Notes: generated by a model from the letters alone, not told the origin. Positions 17,432 to 26,230 are shown, counted from the stretch's first letter. The stretch is 64,000 nucleotides of DNA from Paenibacillus sp. S150 (GCF_019352175.1 NZ_JACBYI010000012.1:1-64000), one strand, 5' to 3'. Translations and numbers: made by a program.

Positions 17432-18291
17432 AACCATTTCTCCTTTCCTTCCAGAACGGACGGCGTCAGCACGAACAAGCAAAAGCTTGCGTACATGGCG
17501 GTGTCCGCCCAGCCAAACCGGATCGGCTTCATCCGCGGATAAATTTCCACCAGCCCGTATCCTTTCATCCAAAAAAACAGCGGAATCAATCCGCTTGCCG
17601 CCAGCAGCAGCAGCACGGCTTTGTCCAGCAGGTCCAGCTTGTATACTCCGTAGACGCTTCGTTTGCGGATGCCGTAGCCGCGCGCTTTCATGGAGTCTGC
17701 CGTCTCCAGCGCCTCCTCCAGCGCCCAGGTCAGCAGCACCTTCAGCAGCGTCATGCCGTCCCTCATTCTGGAGCGCAGGCTGCCTGAGCCAGCATCCACC
17801 CCCCTGATGCGCTGGATCAGGGTGATCTGCCGCAGCCGCCGCTGGAACAAAGGCACGAAGCGCAACGCCATCAGAGTCAGCAGGGTCGTCCGGGGCGCAG
17901 CCCCGGCGAACAGGTACATGAATTTATCCGCAGTAAGCGTGTAATTGTAAGAGATGAACAGGATAAAGACGGCCAGCAGCACAGCCATCATCATCAGCCC
18001 GTACAACACGGCTTCCAGCGTAACCGGCTGATCCAGCAAATAAAACAGGACATGCGCCCCTCTGTGTGAAAATAAAGGATTCAGCACCGCCACGGAAGCG
18101 GCCATCAGCAGATAAAAGGGCAGGCCGCGCAGCAGCGTCCGCCCCTGCCCCTGCAGCACCAGCAGGAGGCTCAGTCCGGCAATCTCCGTTGCCAGGAACA
18201 GGGGATGAAACAGGAGTGCGGCAAACAGCAGCAATCCTGCATAATACACCAGTGCCACCGAAGGATGCATTGAGCGGAAGCCGCTGTTCAT
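17347..18291 (-). CDS. ecfT: ECF transporter transmembrane scaffold EcfT
   Basis: This 314-residue membrane protein has about six helices and a cytosolic region with the EcfT coupling motif SMKARGYG, which docks on the ATPase grooves (a second coupling helix is near IQRIRGVD). It starts inside the stop codon of the upstream lipoprotein gene (ATGA). Its last ~28 residues are encoded in another frame over the beginning of the ATPase gene. The family normally ends near the last helix, so this tail may be a run-on without function. It links the S component to the ATPases. Confidence 0.9.
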   Translation of the reverse strand: MNSGFRSMHPSVALVYYAGLLLFAALLFHPLFLATEIAGLSLLLVLQGQGRTLLRGLPFYLLMAASVAVLNPLFSHRGAHVLFYLLDQPVTLEAVLYGLMMMAVLLAVFILFISYNYTLTADKFMYLFAGAAPRTTLLTLMALRFVPLFQRRLRQITLIQRIRGVDAGSGSLRSRMRDGMTLLKVLLTWALEEALETADSMKARGYGIRKRSVYGVYKLDLLDKAVLLLLAASGLIPLFFWMKGYGLVEIYPRMKPIRFGWADTAMYASFCLFVLTPSVLEGKEKWLWRSSRRSGYPSAIPRKTGTRFMSSHLR

Positions 18292-19124
18292 TGAGCTTCA
18301 GCCCCCACATCCTTGCCAAGATCCAGCGTATACAGCCACTCCACGGTATCGCCGGGCTTCAGCGTGTAGCCGCCCGCCCCTTTGCCGGGAATTTCACCGT
18401 TGACCCTGTACATCCAGCCGCTCTCCGGGCCGTGGTCAAATTCATACAGGTTGTCGATGCCTTCAACATAGGCGAAGCTTTTAACTCCCTTGTATTCCAT
18501 CTGAATTTTGTTCTTGCGGGTAATGCGCTTCAGCAGCTCCAGCGCGCTTTCGCCGTCTTCAATCTCAACAGCGGCTGCTGCAAAAATCGTCCCGTGCTCC
18601 TTGTCCCCGACAATGGAGAGGGTGACGCTGCCGGCAGCTCCGGCAGGCTCCGCCGCAGCCGCCGGCGCGGCAGCAGTCGGCTGCGCTGCTGCCGGAGGCC
18701 GTACGGCGGCGGGCTTCGCTGTCGCCGCCGGGGTGCCCGCGGACGGCCGGGCGCCGTCTGCGGGCGGCGCAGCAGCGCTGTCCGTAACGGAAGCAGGCTC
18801 CGTTACGGCAGAAGCGGACGGCGCGGGACCCGCCGGCGCGCCGGAAGCGGCGGGCGGCGGATTCGCTGCCGCCCCGCCTGCCGTCCCGGCGGATTCCGCG
18901 CCGGACGGTGAGGCCGCCTTGCCGTCCGCCGGAGCGGATGGCAAGGCGCTGCCTGCGGCATTCCCGGGTGCCGGGGATGCCTGGCTCTGAGGCTGCGGGC
19001 TCTGCACCGCAGCTGTATTCGCGGCGGGGCGCTGCTCCCCGCCGGAAGCGCAGCCGGCGAGCAGCAGCGCGGCGGCCAGAAGCAGCAGCGGGCAGGACAG
19101 CCGCTGCCGGATCGACTTCAACAT
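18288..19124 (-). CDS. DUF4430 lipoprotein, transcobalamin-like binding domain
   Basis: This 278-residue lipoprotein has a lipobox LLLAGC with Cys25. An Ala/Pro/Ser-rich linker of about 130 residues would span the wall. A single C-terminal DUF4430 domain follows (about 155-270: TLSIVGDKEHGTIFAAAAVE, GLDNLYEFDHGPESGWMYRVN-like core, GGYTLKPGDTVEWLYTLDLG). DUF4430 corresponds to the C-terminal beta domain of eukaryotic intrinsic factor and transcobalamin. The reading frame extends to a TTG at 19142, but GGAGGT lies 10 bases before the ATG at 19124. It is the first gene of the lipoprotein-ecfT-ecfA-S unit and probably hands the corrinoid to the transporter; that function is inferred. Confidence 0.82.
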   Translation of the reverse strand: MLKSIRQRLSCPLLLLAAALLLAGCASGGEQRPAANTAAVQSPQPQSQASPAPGNAAGSALPSAPADGKAASPSGAESAGTAGGAAANPPPAASGAPAGPAPSASAVTEPASVTDSAAAPPADGARPSAGTPAATAKPAAVRPPAAAQPTAAAPAAAAEPAGAAGSVTLSIVGDKEHGTIFAAAAVEIEDGESALELLKRITRKNKIQMEYKGVKSFAYVEGIDNLYEFDHGPESGWMYRVNGEIPGKGAGGYTLKPGDTVEWLYTLDLGKDVGAEAQ

Positions 19125-19140
19125 GAATATGGACACCTCC

Positions 19141-19804
19141 AAGAAAGACGCCTATCGGCGTCCTATAATAAGAATGCTGACATTTCAGTGGGGGGAGAAG
19201 AATCATTTCGCGCTGATTTCACCGTCCAGCCGGCTTCGGGCGAAATCAAAGGTACTTCTGCCTCTGATTCCACCGTCCAGCTGACTTCGGGCGAAATCAA
19301 AGGTACTTTTGCCTTTGATTTCACCATCCAGCCGGCTTCTAGGAGAATCAAAGGCACTTCTGCCTTTGATTTCACCGTCCAGCCGGCTTCCAGGAGAATC
19401 AAAGGCACTTCTGCCTCTGATTCCACCGTCCAGCCGGCTTCGGGCGAATTCAAAGGCACTTCTGCCTTTGATTCCACCGTCCAGCTGGCTTCGGGCGAAT
19501 TCAAAGGCACTTCTGCCTCTAATTTCACCGTCCAGCTGACTTCGGGCGAAATCTATGGTAATTCTGCCTCTGATTCCACCGTCCAGCCGACTTCCAGGAG
19601 AATCAAAGGCACTTCTGCCTCTGATTCCCTCGTCCAGCCAACTTCGGGCGAAATCAAAGGTACTTCTGCCTTTGATTCCCTCTACCTGCCCGCTGCGGAC
19701 AACCCAATCGCGCAGTTTGCTTGGCCGAAGTCCCGATTCATTCTTTCATATACAGCGCAGCCGTGAAATAACGGATAAACTTCGCTTCCCCCAAAACCTA
19801 TAAA
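19141..19804. repeat. Array B1: about 9 hairpin units of 51 bp with conserved ends
   Basis: The left end carries the hairpin GACGCC-TATC-GGCGTC and GAGAAGAATCATTTCGCGC. Then follow 51-base units with stem AATCAAAGG-N8-CCTTTGATT and variants TTCGGGCGAAATC, TTCGGGCGAATTC and TTCTAGGAGAATC. The right end is CTGCCCGCTGCGGACAAC...CGCAGTTTGCTTGGCCGAAG...CTTCGCTTCCCCCAAAAC. The same ends flank arrays at 47449 and 62155. The left end abuts the ribosome binding site of the lipoprotein gene (19135-19140). Long frames in it result from the 51-base period. Confidence 0.9.
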
Positions 19805-19958
19805 CCTGAATTTTGAAAGTGAATTGAACCAATCCAGATCGGACAAGGGATAAACCCTCGTTTTCCTTCATCCATTGGGTGCAAGCTGTTTTTAGCAAGA
19901 AATTCCTTCGTGTAGAGCTTTTTAGATGATATGTGGATACTTACTTTCGAAATTCAGG
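19805..19958 (-). repeat. Element E, copy 1 (MITE-like, 154 bp)
   Basis: Bounded by inverted ends CCTGAATTTTGAAAGT (19805) and ACTTTCGAAATTCAGG (19943-19958). The interior, read in reverse complement, matches the copy at 63028-63176 almost throughout (e.g. GGATACTTACTTTCGAAATT, CACCCAATGGG, GACAAGGGATA). It has no coding capacity. Both copies start exactly where a B array ends. Confidence 0.8.
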
Positions 19959-19975
19959 ATTAATTCTGATCTTTC

Positions 19976-20208
19976 AAGTGGAAACGGCTGCACCGTCCTT
20001 TTTAAAAAGATAATTTATATGTTTCACGCTATCAATTAGGCTTATCTTTCCCGCTGAAACGGATACCGTCCTTATCAGGACGGCGCAGCCGTTTCCACTT
20101 GTGAAGCTTATGCTTCCCAAGCAGCGATACAAAGTATCGCTCTCAGGGACCGTTTCAGCGGGAAACAAAAGGCGGGCTGATAGAGTGAACCCTATAATTC
20201 CTTATATC
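19976..20208. repeat. Family C repeats, compound copy
   Basis: A reverse-oriented copy spans about 20008-20100 (AAGATAATTT...GTTTCACGCTAT...CCGTCCTTATCAGGACGG...CCGTTTCCACTT). It is flanked by partial forward copies at 19976-19998 (AAGTGGAAACGGCTGCACCG) and 20146-20208. Nothing else is seen between element E and the terminator of the large SLH gene. Confidence 0.65.
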
Positions 20209-20219
20209 CCCGTATCCCG

Positions 20220-20264
20220 AAAAAAAAGGGAAAGGAACGGGGCTGCAGACTGCTCCCCCGTTCC
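20220..20264 (-). terminator. Terminator of the SLH/DUF4430 gene
   Basis: On the minus strand GGAACGGGG pairs with CCCCGTTCC (20234-20264), followed by TTTCCCTTTTTTTT. It closes the riboswitch-controlled gene about 45 bases after its stop and should separate it from the lipoprotein-ECF unit. Confidence 0.88.
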
Positions 20265-20308
20265 GTTCTTTTGGCTATATCATTTCCTGTGAAACGGGCG
20301 CTTGACGC

Positions 20309-23300
20309 TTAAGGCAGTCTCACTGCCACAACTGCCGCCATTTCTCTGGTGACAGCCGCCGCCGGGTCGAAGCTTCCGCCAAAGCCGGTCATGTAGCCCA
20401 GCCCAGTGACGGAACGGACCGCAGATACCGCATAGCTGCTGATCCGGCTTTCGTCCGCAAACTTCACAGCTTGCGGCGCTGCCGCAGAAGCTGAATTCTC
20501 CAGCTTGAACGCTCTGGAAATCATGACAGCCATATCCTGGCGGGAAATCACGCCGTCCGGATTAAAGGTTGTGTCCGTAATCCCGTCGACAATGCCAAGC
20601 TCCCTCGCTTTCAGTACTGCTCCATAATACCATGCGCCGCTCTTGACGTCGCTGAATACCGGAGCTGCACCGGCCCCCGCCGGCTCATTATGAGTCAGTC
20701 TCAGCAGAAGCGCCGCAAATTCCGCACGGGTAAGCTTCTGCTTCGGCGCGAAGATCAGGCTGCTTGCACTGACACCCTCCATCAGCTTCTTCTCGTAAGC
20801 CAGATGCACCGATTCCAGCGCCCAGGCCGAAATCAGGCTCTCATCGGTAAAAACCGCCCCTCCGGACACGCCGGAAGGAGAAATGCTGAACAGCCTCGAA
20901 TCACCCGTCAGGTAACGCTGATAAGCCGCCAGAGCCAGCAGCGCCTGCTCGGTGGCTACGCTGTTCGCGGGTTGTCCCGGTGTATGGGCATAACCGCCGT
21001 CCGCTTGCCGGAAGGAAGCCAGATGGCTGAGCAGCCCGCCTTGGGCCTTGACAAACCGCGAGTCGCTCGGGCCGATGCCTGCAGCACTCAGCGCAATAAT
21101 GACCTGCGCCGTGCTCTCGCTGTTGTCTTCACCGGCCTGCTTATAGCCGCCGTCTTCCTGCTGCTGCTGTGACAGCCAGGCAATGGCCTTGCCCTGAGCC
21201 TCAGCAGCCGCAGTCTGGCCCGTATGGGCTGAAAGCGCAGTAACCGCCATTGCGGTAATATCCGGATCAGCCGTTCCGCCTGCGGTCAGCGGGAAGCCGC
21301 CGTCCTTGTCCTGAACATCCAGCAGCGCCTGGAGCAGGCGTTCCCGGGTCCACTGCGCATCCGCAGGCACTATATAGGAGCCGCTGTCGAGGGCGATCAG
21401 GGCAAAGATCAGACCGTTGCTGCCCTGGCTGGTCATGTTGTCATTATTGTAGATTTTCTCAATCAGATTATAACCGCCGAAGGCTTGCGGATCTGCACCC
21501 GCTGCGGCCACAGCCAGTACCAGGCGCTCATAGTCCGTAACCTTGCGGAGCTGCCCCTGGCTGTCCGCAAGCTGTTCCTTCACGCCCTCCAGATAAGCCG
21601 CAGGCACGGCATGGCCCGAACGTGCCAGCCCAATCGCCTGCCAATCGCTGAGCTCTTCCGCTGCCGTTATTCCCTTCACTGTAGCGGCGATATCGCTCTT
21701 CAGCTGCTCCGGCTGCGGCTCCCATTTGCTGCGGTCTACCACTGCGTAATCCGTGAAATGGCTGACCTTGCCGGTAAGTATGCCCGTCTTGGCATCCAGC
21801 ACGGAAGGAACCGGAATCCAGCGGCCCGTGGCCGGCTCCAGCCAGGCCAAAGCCAGATTGGCCGGATTGCTTACGGTTACAGGCACGGTGACGGATAGAT
21901 CAACCGGCTTCAGGAATTTTGTTCCATCCGGACTGAACGTGTACAGACCCGACACCAGCTCGCTGCGGCCGGAGCTGCCCTCCTTCATGCTGATTCTCAC
22001 CGTACCGGATACTGACCCGGCCGGAATCAGCAGCTGCACCTCGCCGCCGCTGTCCTTCAAGGACGCATCCGCGCCCGGAGTGACCTCCTGCTCGAAGGCG
22101 GCAGTGTTCGCAGTTAATCTGCGGCTAAGCTCCGCTGCTTCCGGCGCTGTCATTGCGGCGCTCAGGTTCACAACAGCGGTTGTCTGTCCCACCCGGTTCA
22201 GCGGGAGCGTATTGTCTGCGGTGATGTCTACCGCCGGAACCGTCCCGGTTCCGGCGCCAGCTCCGCTGCCTGAACCATCCGCAGGCTGTCCAAGGTCGTT
22301 ACCTCCGTTAGTGGTATAACGCCAAGCCACAACATCGCCATTCTTCAGCTTGTAGCCTCCGGAGCTGTAGCTCGGGTACACTCCGTTTACAGAGTACATC
22401 CATCCGCTTTTGGGTCCCCGGTCATATTCCGCCAGTCCGTCAATGGAGCGGATATACACACTGTCACCGCTGCCGCCGCTGACCACCCTGCCCCCCAGCT
22501 GGCGGATAAGCAGGCTGTATGCCGTCTCCCCCTCATTCAGGACTACTTTGGCTCCGGCCAGTATGGTTCCCCTGCTGCTGTCGCCGATGACCGAAATCAT
22601 CGCCGATGCCGGCTCAGGCACCACTGCTGTATCCGCAACGGTCAAGGCCTGTGTATAACGGACGAGCTTCGGCGTGCTGCCTTCAACATATCCGGTCACG
22701 GCCAGCGTGTACGTATTCGCGGACAGTCCTTTTTCAAAAACTGCTGTCCCTTGGGCATCCGCAGTTGCCGATGTGCCGCCGATAGCAACCTCTGCCTCCG
22801 CAGCCGTCGAAATTACCGGGTCATTGGTAAAGGTCGCGTCATTCCAGACCCACTGCTTTTGCGTAACCGTAACGGAGAACGCTTCACCCGGCTTCGGCTG
22901 GGCAGGAGACACTTGTACAGAATTCACGACATGGGTACTTTGTCCGGCAAAATACACCAGCACCCGGTCGGCGGACTGCAGCTCGTATTCGCCCATCCCG
23001 ACGGACGGGTAAATCCATTCCCCTCCGCGCTCTACCACAAAGCTCCAATAGCCGTTGTACGTTCCGTTCTGAATGCCGGCGATACCCGAAACATAGCTGC
23101 CAAAAGAGGATTGTGTAATTTCCAGCGGAATATTGCCCGCCTCAGTAAGCTTCTTCAGCGCATCCAGCGTATCGGCAGCTTCCAGCGTGCCTTCCGCAAT
23201 CGTACCCTGCGGACCTTCAACTGACAGCGCAGCCGTCACATAGCGGGGGGCAATCTTTAGCGCTTGTGTATATTTAGCGACCTTCGGCGCCTGTCCGGCA

Positions 23301-24961
23301 ACGTATCCCGTAATGGCCAGTGTATGGTCACCTGCCGCGGTTCCCGCTGCGAACTCGGCCTTGCCGTTCTCATCCGTTGTTGCTGTCTGGTCCCCAATCG
23401 TGACCTGTACACCGGCGGCGCCTGAGGTTACCGGATTGGATGTGAATGTGTCATAATCCCATACCCAGGTTTTTTGGGTGACCGTGACGGTAAAAGCGTC
23501 GCCCTCTCTCGGCTGTGCCTTGGACAGGGTCACCTGATCCACAAGCTGCGTGTCGCTGCCCGCATAATAAACCAGCAGGCGGTCCGAATCCTGCAGCTTG
23601 AAGTCTTTCATTCCTACATCGGCGCTTGCCCATTCGCCGCCCCGGGACACGGCATACATCCAGCCGTCATAGCCGCCGTACATTCCGGCAGAGATGCCGC
23701 CGATGCCCGTAACATAGCCGCCGGAAGGGTTCGTAATCTGCAGCCCGTTCGCCGCAGCGACTTTGTCCAGGGCTTCGAGAACATTGCCCGCATAAGCGCC
23801 GCCTTCAACCAGGGTATGTTCTGGCCCTTCGATGGTGAGCGGCACATAGACAAGCGGATTCTGCGCTGCCGGCTTGGAGAAATCGTACAGCTTGCCGTTC
23901 GCTCCGCCGCTGAACAGGCTGTACGCCACCAATGCCTGGAGCGCCTGCTCCGTAGCCAGCGCATTCGCGCTGCCGCCCTGGTTATGGGCGAACGCCCCGC
24001 TTGCCATACGGAAGCTCAGCAGTCTGCCTACCAGCTCCTGCCCATTTTTGGTGAACTCTGCACCGGCAGGGTCCACGCCATAGGAGGAGAGACCAATAAT
24101 GGCTTGGGCTGCACTTTCGCTGCTGTCCCCGTAGCCGCCGTTGCTGTCCTGCTTGGCAGCCAGCCAGGCTACCGCTTTTTGTCCCGCTGATGCAGCTGCC
24201 GGATCATCCTTGTGGGCAGCCAGCGCGGTCAGGACGATCGCTGTCATATCCGGATCACTGGCTCCCGGGAACAGGGCGAAGCCGCCATCGCTGTTTTGCT
24301 TGGACAGAATTTCGTCCAGCAGTGCCGCCTGATTCCATTTGGAGCCGCCGGGAAGCGTATAGCTTCCGGAATCCAGGGCGAGCAGCGCGTATACCGGAGC
24401 GTTCAGCGTTTGTCCGCTGATTTTGTCGCTGTTATAGATCTTCTCCAGCAGATTGAAGCCTGGCTGCGGGCCGCTGCCGGCAAAGTCCGCCGGATCGCCG
24501 CCGACCGCCTTGACGGCCAGCACAATCCGCGCATAATCCGTAACGTTCGGGAAGCTGCCTTCCGCCGCCTGCACCTTTTGCATAAGCAGCTGAGCATAGC
24601 TCTCCGGCACCCGGTAGCCCGCCTGCGCCAAGCCGATGGCCTGCCATTCAGACGTCACACCGCCGCCGAGAATATATTCGGCTGCGGCATAAGTCGCCTG
24701 CTGGGCCGTAACCTCTCCCGCGGAGTCCGCTTGCGCCAGTGCCGCCGTAGTGTCCGCTGGCGCGAGTGCTGCCGTAGCGCCCGCCTGCGGCAGTGACGCC
24801 CCGGTCTCCCCAGCCGTGGTTGCACCTGCTTCTGTGACAGCGGAGGTCTCCGCTGCGGCAAAAGCCTGTCCCGCCGGAACAACGGCGGTGCCTGTAACCG
24901 AAATAACCAGCAATAAGACCAGACCAAGCACAAGGGACTTGGCAGAATATAACGTCTTCAT
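20309..24961 (-). CDS. Giant SLH-anchored transcobalamin-like surface protein
   Basis: A 1550-residue secreted protein. Order: signal peptide (1-~36); alpha/alpha-toroid 1 of prenyltransferase/squalene-cyclase-like repeats (about 80-360; DGGFALFPGASDPDMTAIVL, NGGYGDSSESAAQAIIGLSS); DUF4430 domain 1 (about 373-470); Ig-like domain; DUF4430 domain 2 (about 573-668); Ig-like domain; DUF4430 domain 3 (about 783-890); a ZU5-like beta region (about 915-1070); toroid 2 (about 1090-1370); three SLH repeats (about 1380-1550) that bind cell-wall polymer. Toroid plus DUF4430 is the architecture of intrinsic factor and transcobalamin, and a cobalamin riboswitch lies upstream. Corrinoid capture at the wall is therefore the inferred role. 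ATG 24961 has AAAGAGG at 6 bases; a TTG two codons earlier is less likely. Confidence 0.85.
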   Translation of the reverse strand: MKTLYSAKSLVLGLVLLLVISVTGTAVVPAGQAFAAAETSAVTEAGATTAGETGASLPQAGATAALAPADTTAALAQADSAGEVTAQQATYAAAEYILGGGVTSEWQAIGLAQAGYRVPESYAQLLMQKVQAAEGSFPNVTDYARIVLAVKAVGGDPADFAGSGPQPGFNLLEKIYNSDKISGQTLNAPVYALLALDSGSYTLPGGSKWNQAALLDEILSKQNSDGGFALFPGASDPDMTAIVLTALAAHKDDPAAASAGQKAVAWLAAKQDSNGGYGDSSESAAQAIIGLSSYGVDPAGAEFTKNGQELVGRLLSFRMASGAFAHNQGGSANALATEQALQALVAYSLFSGGANGKLYDFSKPAAQNPLVYVPLTIEGPEHTLVEGGAYAGNVLEALDKVAAANGLQITNPSGGYVTGIGGISAGMYGGYDGWMYAVSRGGEWASADVGMKDFKLQDSDRLLVYYAGSDTQLVDQVTLSKAQPREGDAFTVTVTQKTWVWDYDTFTSNPVTSGAAGVQVTIGDQTATTDENGKAEFAAGTAAGDHTLAITGYVAGQAPKVAKYTQALKIAPRYVTAALSVEGPQGTIAEGTLEAADTLDALKKLTEAGNIPLEITQSSFGSYVSGIAGIQNGTYNGYWSFVVERGGEWIYPSVGMGEYELQSADRVLVYFAGQSTHVVNSVQVSPAQPKPGEAFSVTVTQKQWVWNDATFTNDPVISTAAEAEVAIGGTSATADAQGTAVFEKGLSANTYTLAVTGYVEGSTPKLVRYTQALTVADTAVVPEPASAMISVIGDSSRGTILAGAKVVLNEGETAYSLLIRQLGGRVVSGGSGDSVYIRSIDGLAEYDRGPKSGWMYSVNGVYPSYSSGGYKLKNGDVVAWRYTTNGGNDLGQPADGSGSGAGAGTGTVPAVDITADNTLPLNRVGQTTAVVNLSAAMTAPEAAELSRRLTANTAAFEQEVTPGADASLKDSGGEVQLLIPAGSVSGTVRISMKEGSSGRSELVSGLYTFSPDGTKFLKPVDLSVTVPVTVSNPANLALAWLEPATGRWIPVPSVLDAKTGILTGKVSHFTDYAVVDRSKWEPQPEQLKSDIAATVKGITAAEELSDWQAIGLARSGHAVPAAYLEGVKEQLADSQGQLRKVTDYERLVLAVAAAGADPQAFGGYNLIEKIYNNDNMTSQGSNGLIFALIALDSGSYIVPADAQWTRERLLQALLDVQDKDGGFPLTAGGTADPDITAMAVTALSAHTGQTAAAEAQGKAIAWLSQQQQEDGGYKQAGEDNSESTAQVIIALSAAGIGPSDSRFVKAQGGLLSHLASFRQADGGYAHTPGQPANSVATEQALLALAAYQRYLTGDSRLFSISPSGVSGGAVFTDESLISAWALESVHLAYEKKLMEGVSASSLIFAPKQKLTRAEFAALLLRLTHNEPAGAGAAPVFSDVKSGAWYYGAVLKARELGIVDGITDTTFNPDGVISRQDMAVMISRAFKLENSASAAAPQAVKFADESRISSYAVSAVRSVTGLGYMTGFGGSFDPAAAVTREMAAVVAVRLP

Positions 24962-25027
24962 CGTCAACCTCTTTCCTTCTAATAAAATGGATTGTACTGC
25001 ACAGCAAGGGATAGCTCAAACCGCATA

Positions 25028-25055
25028 AAGACCGCCCCTGTTAAGGGCGGCCCGG
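25028..25055 (-). terminator. Possible attenuator hairpin downstream of the cobalamin aptamer
   Basis: On the minus strand CCGCCC-TTAACAG-GGGCGG is followed by TCTTTATG. It lies between the riboswitch and the start codon, so it may be the expression platform. The U-tract is weak, so translational or other control is possible. Confidence 0.4.
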
Positions 25056-25149
25056 GAAGAATACAAGCTGAAGGCTGCGGTGCGCGTAGCTCCGAACTCC
25101 ATCCATCTGCATATGTTCCCCATTCTCACCCCACGAAGAATAGAAACGA

Positions 25150-25330
25150 TTACAAAAAAGGCAGGTCTCCTGGCTTATGCCTCATTGCTGCTCTTGGCCT
25201 TCCCATCCTTCTATCCGGACAGTGGCCGCTCGAAGAGCCGCTCCGCATTTACAGTGGCGGGACCGCGCCGGATTTGCACCGGCCTTCCCTTTTAAGCCGA
25301 TTCTGATTCTATGAATAGAACCGGCACCTT
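25150..25330 (-). ncRNA. Cobalamin riboswitch
   Basis: Read on the minus strand from 25330, the leader contains GGTGCCGG, then GGTGCAAATCCGGCGCGGTC, then CCGCCACTGTAAATG, then the B12 box AAGCCAGGAGACCTGCC followed by TTTTTT. These are the conserved blocks of the AdoCbl/MeCbl aptamer in the right order. It precedes the SLH/DUF4430 gene by about 190 bases and should shut it off when cobalamin is plentiful. Confidence 0.95.
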
Positions 25331-25654
25331 TTTCAACAACTTATTAAATTTTAATATTCATAATCATATCCAGTATTCCCTTGTCTGTCTATAGAGAAGC
25401 TGTATGATAGACTGTGCAGGGCGGTAGAGTAAACTCCAATGAAGTCCTCTCCTATCCCGCCAGAGCATCAACCGCCATACGGTGGCCATAGCGAAAAAAC
25501 ATACTATACTCTCCATACTTCCCGCTCATGAAAAGTTACGGGAAAGTATGTTGATAAGGGGAACGGCTGAAATTCCGCTCTCACAGGTTGTTTTACACGA
25601 ATTCAGCGAAACAGATTATCAAATCAATATTAATTAGATTTTCAGATACAATAT
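25331..25654. other. Gene-free stretch upstream of the riboswitch
   Basis: No gene recognised. It must hold the promoter of the riboswitch transcript. A hairpin CATACTTCCCG / CGGGAAAGTATG with one bulged A lies at 25514-25550; its role is unknown. Confidence 0.4.
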
Positions 25655-25757
25655 TCATTAGCAGGGTTCCTCCTTGCTGATTTCGCAATCCCGAGGCTAC
25701 CCTGCTTTTTTGTCGCCTGCCAGGCTCCGAATCTTTCTGCACAACTTACTTTACGCC
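25655..25757 (+). repeat. Hairpin module G, copy 2
   Basis: GCAGGGT (25661-25667) pairs with ACCCTGC (25699-25705), followed by six T. Loop bases TTTCGCAATCCCGAGGCTA parallel copy 1 at 20-120, and the shared 3' flank continues to TTTACGCCATC. Here it leads directly into array A2, while copy 1 leads into a family D repeat. Confidence 0.55.
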
Positions 25758-25774
25758 ATCCCTGCGATGCTTCG

Positions 25775-26210
25775 GGATAACGGCATTTCTGCCGTTATTC
25801 CGGTGCAATCCCACCGGCGATGCTCCAACAACGTCATTTCTGCCGTTATTCCGGTGCAATCCCACCGGCGATGCTCCAACAACGTCATTTCTGCCGTTAT
25901 TCCGGTGCAATCCCACCGGCGGCTCTCCAACAACGGCATTTCTGCCGTTATTCCGCTGCAATCCCACCGGCGACGCTCCAACAACGGCATTTCTGCCGTT
26001 ATTCCGGTGCAATCCCACCGGCGATGCTCCAACAACGGCATTTCTGCCGTTATTCCGGTGCAATCCCATCGGCGATGCTCCAACAACGTCATTTCTGCCG
26101 TTATTCCGGTGCAATCCCACCGGCGATGCTCCAACAACGTCATTTCTGCCGTTATTCCGGTGCAATCCCACCGGCGATGCTCCAACAACGTCATCCCAGT
26201 CGCAACAGAA
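25775..26210. repeat. Array A2: 8 to 9 hairpins at a 51-bp period
   Basis: Units carry AACGGCATTTCTGCCGTTAT or a one-base variant (AACGTCATTTCTGCCGTT), then TCCGGTGCAATCCCACCGGC and GATGCTCCAAC. Same family as array A1 (shared CAATCCCACCGGCG and hairpin), same exact 51-base period. The variant unit breaks one stem pair in five of the copies. Long frames on both strands are artefacts. Confidence 0.9.
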
Positions 26211-26230
26211 GCAATGCAACATTTCCCAAA

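Noticed and set aside
25655..25757. Known riboswitch (c-di-GMP, preQ1, fluoride or guanidine type)
   Set aside because: The conserved core bases of those classes are not present; only a repeated stem-loop with T-run can be supported.
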